64,000 nucleotides of DNA from Pseudocitrobacter vendiensis (lineage in GTDB: Bacteria; Pseudomonadota; Gammaproteobacteria; Enterobacterales; Enterobacteriaceae), in the NCBI RefSeq assembly GCF_943590815.1, contig NZ_CALSBS010000003.1:62001-126000 (forward strand). Reading direction: 5' to 3'. The notes under the pieces were generated by a model. The model was given only the letters and a program-made list of their open reading frames with translations. It had not been told where the DNA came from and did not search any database. The position numbers and the translations under genes were made by a program. Of this stretch, positions 62,490 through 64,000 are shown piece by piece; within the stretch, counting starts at the first letter, position 1, and every line of letters begins with the position of its first letter.

Positions 62490-62921
62490 TCAGCCAGCAT
62501 TCATCATGCGGCGGTGTGCATCGGCCATAGCCTGATGCGGGCCGGACTGACCGTTATTCATGAATTCATGGGCAACAGCCGCTCTTTCATGGTCATTCAT
62601 CGCCGCGTATGAGGTCGACGGGCTGGTAGCGGAAACGGGGTTATTCCCCATCATCTTCTGGTGACTTTCCGCGATTTTCTGGTGCGCATCAGCTGAACCA
62701 TTATTCATAGTTTCATGGGCAATAATGGCTTGTTCATGCTGATCCATACCAGCTATACGGGAATCCCCCCCCTGAATCTGGGCAGGAGCGGAAGCAGACT
62801 GCATCTGATGAGCAGGTGCCTGTGCATTATTGACACGCTCATGGATATTCACGGTTTCAGCGGCCCATGTCGCAGAAATTAATCCAAAACCTAACACCGA
62901 AGCTATTACGATATTATTCAT
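62490..62921 (-). CDS. silE: SilE, periplasmic silver-binding protein
   Basis: A 143-residue protein with a signal peptide (MNNIVIASVLGFGLISATWA). The mature part is Met/His-rich, with two tandem repeats of about 37 residues: MDQHEQAIIAHETMNNGSADAHQKIAESHQKMMG and MNDHERAAVAHEFMNNGQSGPHQAMADAHRRMMN. These bind Ag+ in the periplasm. The gene follows silS on the same strand and has its own promoter region. Confidence 0.95.
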   Translation of the reverse strand: MNNIVIASVLGFGLISATWAAETVNIHERVNNAQAPAHQMQSASAPAQIQGGDSRIAGMDQHEQAIIAHETMNNGSADAHQKIAESHQKMMGNNPVSATSPSTSYAAMNDHERAAVAHEFMNNGQSGPHQAMADAHRRMMNAG

Positions 62922-63092
62922 GGTAACTCTCCATTTTTAAATCAATGATGTCCGGGAAATCACGACCTGTTTCTTCAGTTGTATCTCTGAAAATGCCAGT
63001 CTTCTCTGGCAAGTGACTGTACATTCATTACCTGAGGTACTCTGACGCTATGTAATGATGGAGTCGTCCAGACTTCCTGATAAGTTGCAAAA

Positions 63093-63098
63093 ATTATA
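63093..63098 (-). promoter_or_regulatory. silE -10 element
   Basis: A perfect TATAAT on the minus strand, about 34 bp downstream of the CusR-type box and 170 bp upstream of the silE start. Confidence 0.5.
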
Positions 63099-63131
63099 CC
63101 GAATGGCTTCTGTTCGTAGCATGACAGGCTG

Positions 63132-63147
63132 ATGACATCTTTGTAAT
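63132..63147. promoter_or_regulatory. SilR/CusR-type operator
   Basis: ATGACATCTTTGTAAT is an imperfect palindrome with the same 6-4-6 layout as the E. coli CusR box ATGACAATTTTGTCAT. It lies just after the silS stop and upstream of the silE -10 element, the expected place for activation by the SilR response regulator. Confidence 0.65.
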
Positions 63148-63151
63148 ATTA

Positions 63152-64000
63152 TCAGTGGGGTATGATCGGATTCATTTTGCTCAGTCTTGGTACAGATAAA
63201 ATGAAACGAGTCGAGTGTATATCCGATTCCACGTGTACTTTTCCGTGATGGGCCTCCACGATTGACTTTACAATAGCAAGGCCTATGCCGCTGCCTTCGC
63301 CTTTTCGTTGTCTGGACGGATCCACCCGATAAAACCGGTCAAACAGCCGTGGTAAATGTTCTTCAGGGATTGGCCTTCCGGGATTTTCAATCATCAGCTT
63401 AAAACAGCAGTCCTGTTCACTTATTGAGACGTCGATCGCCTGTCCCTCCGGCGTATAGCGCAAGGCATTGGATAACAGGTTATTAATTGCTCTTCTGAAC
63501 ATCTGTGGATCCCCTTCTGCTAGACAGGACATCCCGTTAAACCTCAGTGTGATATTGCGTTCTTCCGCCCAGGCTTCGAAGAACTCAAAGACTTTCATGA
63601 CTTCGGCACTCAGGTCAAACATGACCTTGTCAGGAATCAGTTGATTATTGTCCGCCTGAGCCAGAAACAGCATGTCGCTGACCATTTTGGTCATCCGGTT
63701 GTATTCTTCAAGGCTGGAGTAGAGAATATCCTCAAGCTCCTGCTGCGATCGATCCTGACTCAGTGCAATTTCAGTCTGCGTCACCAAGTTGGTGATCGGG
63801 GTTCTGATTTCGTGCGCAATATCGGCAGAGAAATTGGCCTGACGGGTAAAAACATCCTCTATCTTTTCAATCATGTGATTGAACGAGATAACCAGTTGCT
63901 CCAGTTCAATAGGAACGCGAGCGGGTTCCAGCCGCGCATCAAGGTTTTCAGAAGTAATATTTTTAATGGCGTTGCTGACATTGCGAAGGGGCAGATGCCC
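63152..64000 (-). CDS. silS: SilS, silver-sensing histidine kinase (N-terminus beyond window)
   Basis: The C-terminal 282 codons of a sensor kinase are present; the gene runs off the right edge. A HAMP region (LPLRNVSNAIKNITSENLDARL), the H-box FSADIAHEIRTPITNLV, the N-box RRAINNLLSNALRYTPEG and the G-box KGEGSGIGLAIVKS are in order. With SilR it senses periplasmic silver/copper and controls silE and silCFBA. Position next to silE supports the name over CusS. Confidence 0.92.
   Translation of the reverse strand, partial: GHLPLRNVSNAIKNITSENLDARLEPARVPIELEQLVISFNHMIEKIEDVFTRQANFSADIAHEIRTPITNLVTQTEIALSQDRSQQELEDILYSSLEEYNRMTKMVSDMLFLAQADNNQLIPDKVMFDLSAEVMKVFEFFEAWAEERNITLRFNGMSCLAEGDPQMFRRAINNLLSNALRYTPEGQAIDVSISEQDCCFKLMIENPGRPIPEEHLPRLFDRFYRVDPSRQRKGEGSGIGLAIVKSIVEAHHGKVHVESDIHSTRFILSVPRLSKMNPIIPH

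Overview
The window is chromosomal DNA from a member of the Enterobacteriaceae close to Escherichia, Salmonella and Citrobacter. From about 2.6 to 35.6 kb it keeps the gyrB-ilvBN-yicL gene set and order known from E. coli K-12 (yidB, yidA, dgoRKADT, cbrA, yidR, yidQ, ibpAB, yidE, yidP, glvCG, yidL, yidKJHGF, emrD, ivbL-ilvBN, yicN, nepI, yicS, yicL). The encoded proteins are strikingly similar to the K-12 ones as I remember them. The species cannot be fixed by eye; Citrobacter or a near relative is my best guess.

Layout. 1-2.4 kb: a PTS IIC-IIB permease and a partial FAD oxidoreductase. 2.6-9 kb: yidB, yidA and the D-galactonate operon with a clear operator. 8.9-14.8 kb: cbrA, yidR, yidQ, the heat-shock pair ibpAB and the transporter yidE. 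14.8-18.8 kb: an apparently intact alpha-glucoside PTS and 6-phospho-glucosidase operon (glvCG) with its GntR regulator. 18.8-24.9 kb: AraC regulator, SSS symporter, sulfatase, two DUF202 proteins and a full-length radical-SAM sulfatase maturase. 24.9-28.7 kb: D-serine utilisation (dsdA, dsdX, dsdC). 28.7-32.4 kb: emrD and the attenuated ilvBN operon. 32.4-35.6 kb: yicN, nepI, yicS, yicL, with uhpABCT and adeQ missing from their K-12 place. 35.7-47.1 kb: a strain- or genus-specific block with murQP (without murR), a DHA2 exporter with a TetR regulator, small envelope proteins, an old-yellow-enzyme reductase, a second cyclopropane fatty-acid synthase and two outer-membrane porins.

At 47,498-47,519 lies a 22-bp copy of the 3' end of the selenocysteine tRNA gene selC, on the minus strand and without the rest of the gene. 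It is best read as the distal attachment site of a genomic island that starts there and continues past the right edge, where the intact selC should lie. The island carries the CP4/P4-like module yeeP ... yafZ, ardB, radC (yeeS), yeeT, cbeA, cbtA. It also has an uncharacterised cassette of two secreted and three membrane proteins, a large unknown gene, a Gp2-type gene, an AlpA regulator and a run of small zinc-ribbon proteins. Further right are a degenerate IS481-family element, an IS21-family fragment, an HNH endonuclease of probable defence function, and the start of a silver/copper-resistance locus (DUF305 pseudogene, silE, silS) with a CusR-type operator.

The most interesting regions are the selC island with its undescribed envelope cassette and zinc-ribbon cluster, the HNH nuclease, and the operator-like palindromes beside several transport genes. 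All calls rest on reading the sequence and on remembered family features; no database search was run.
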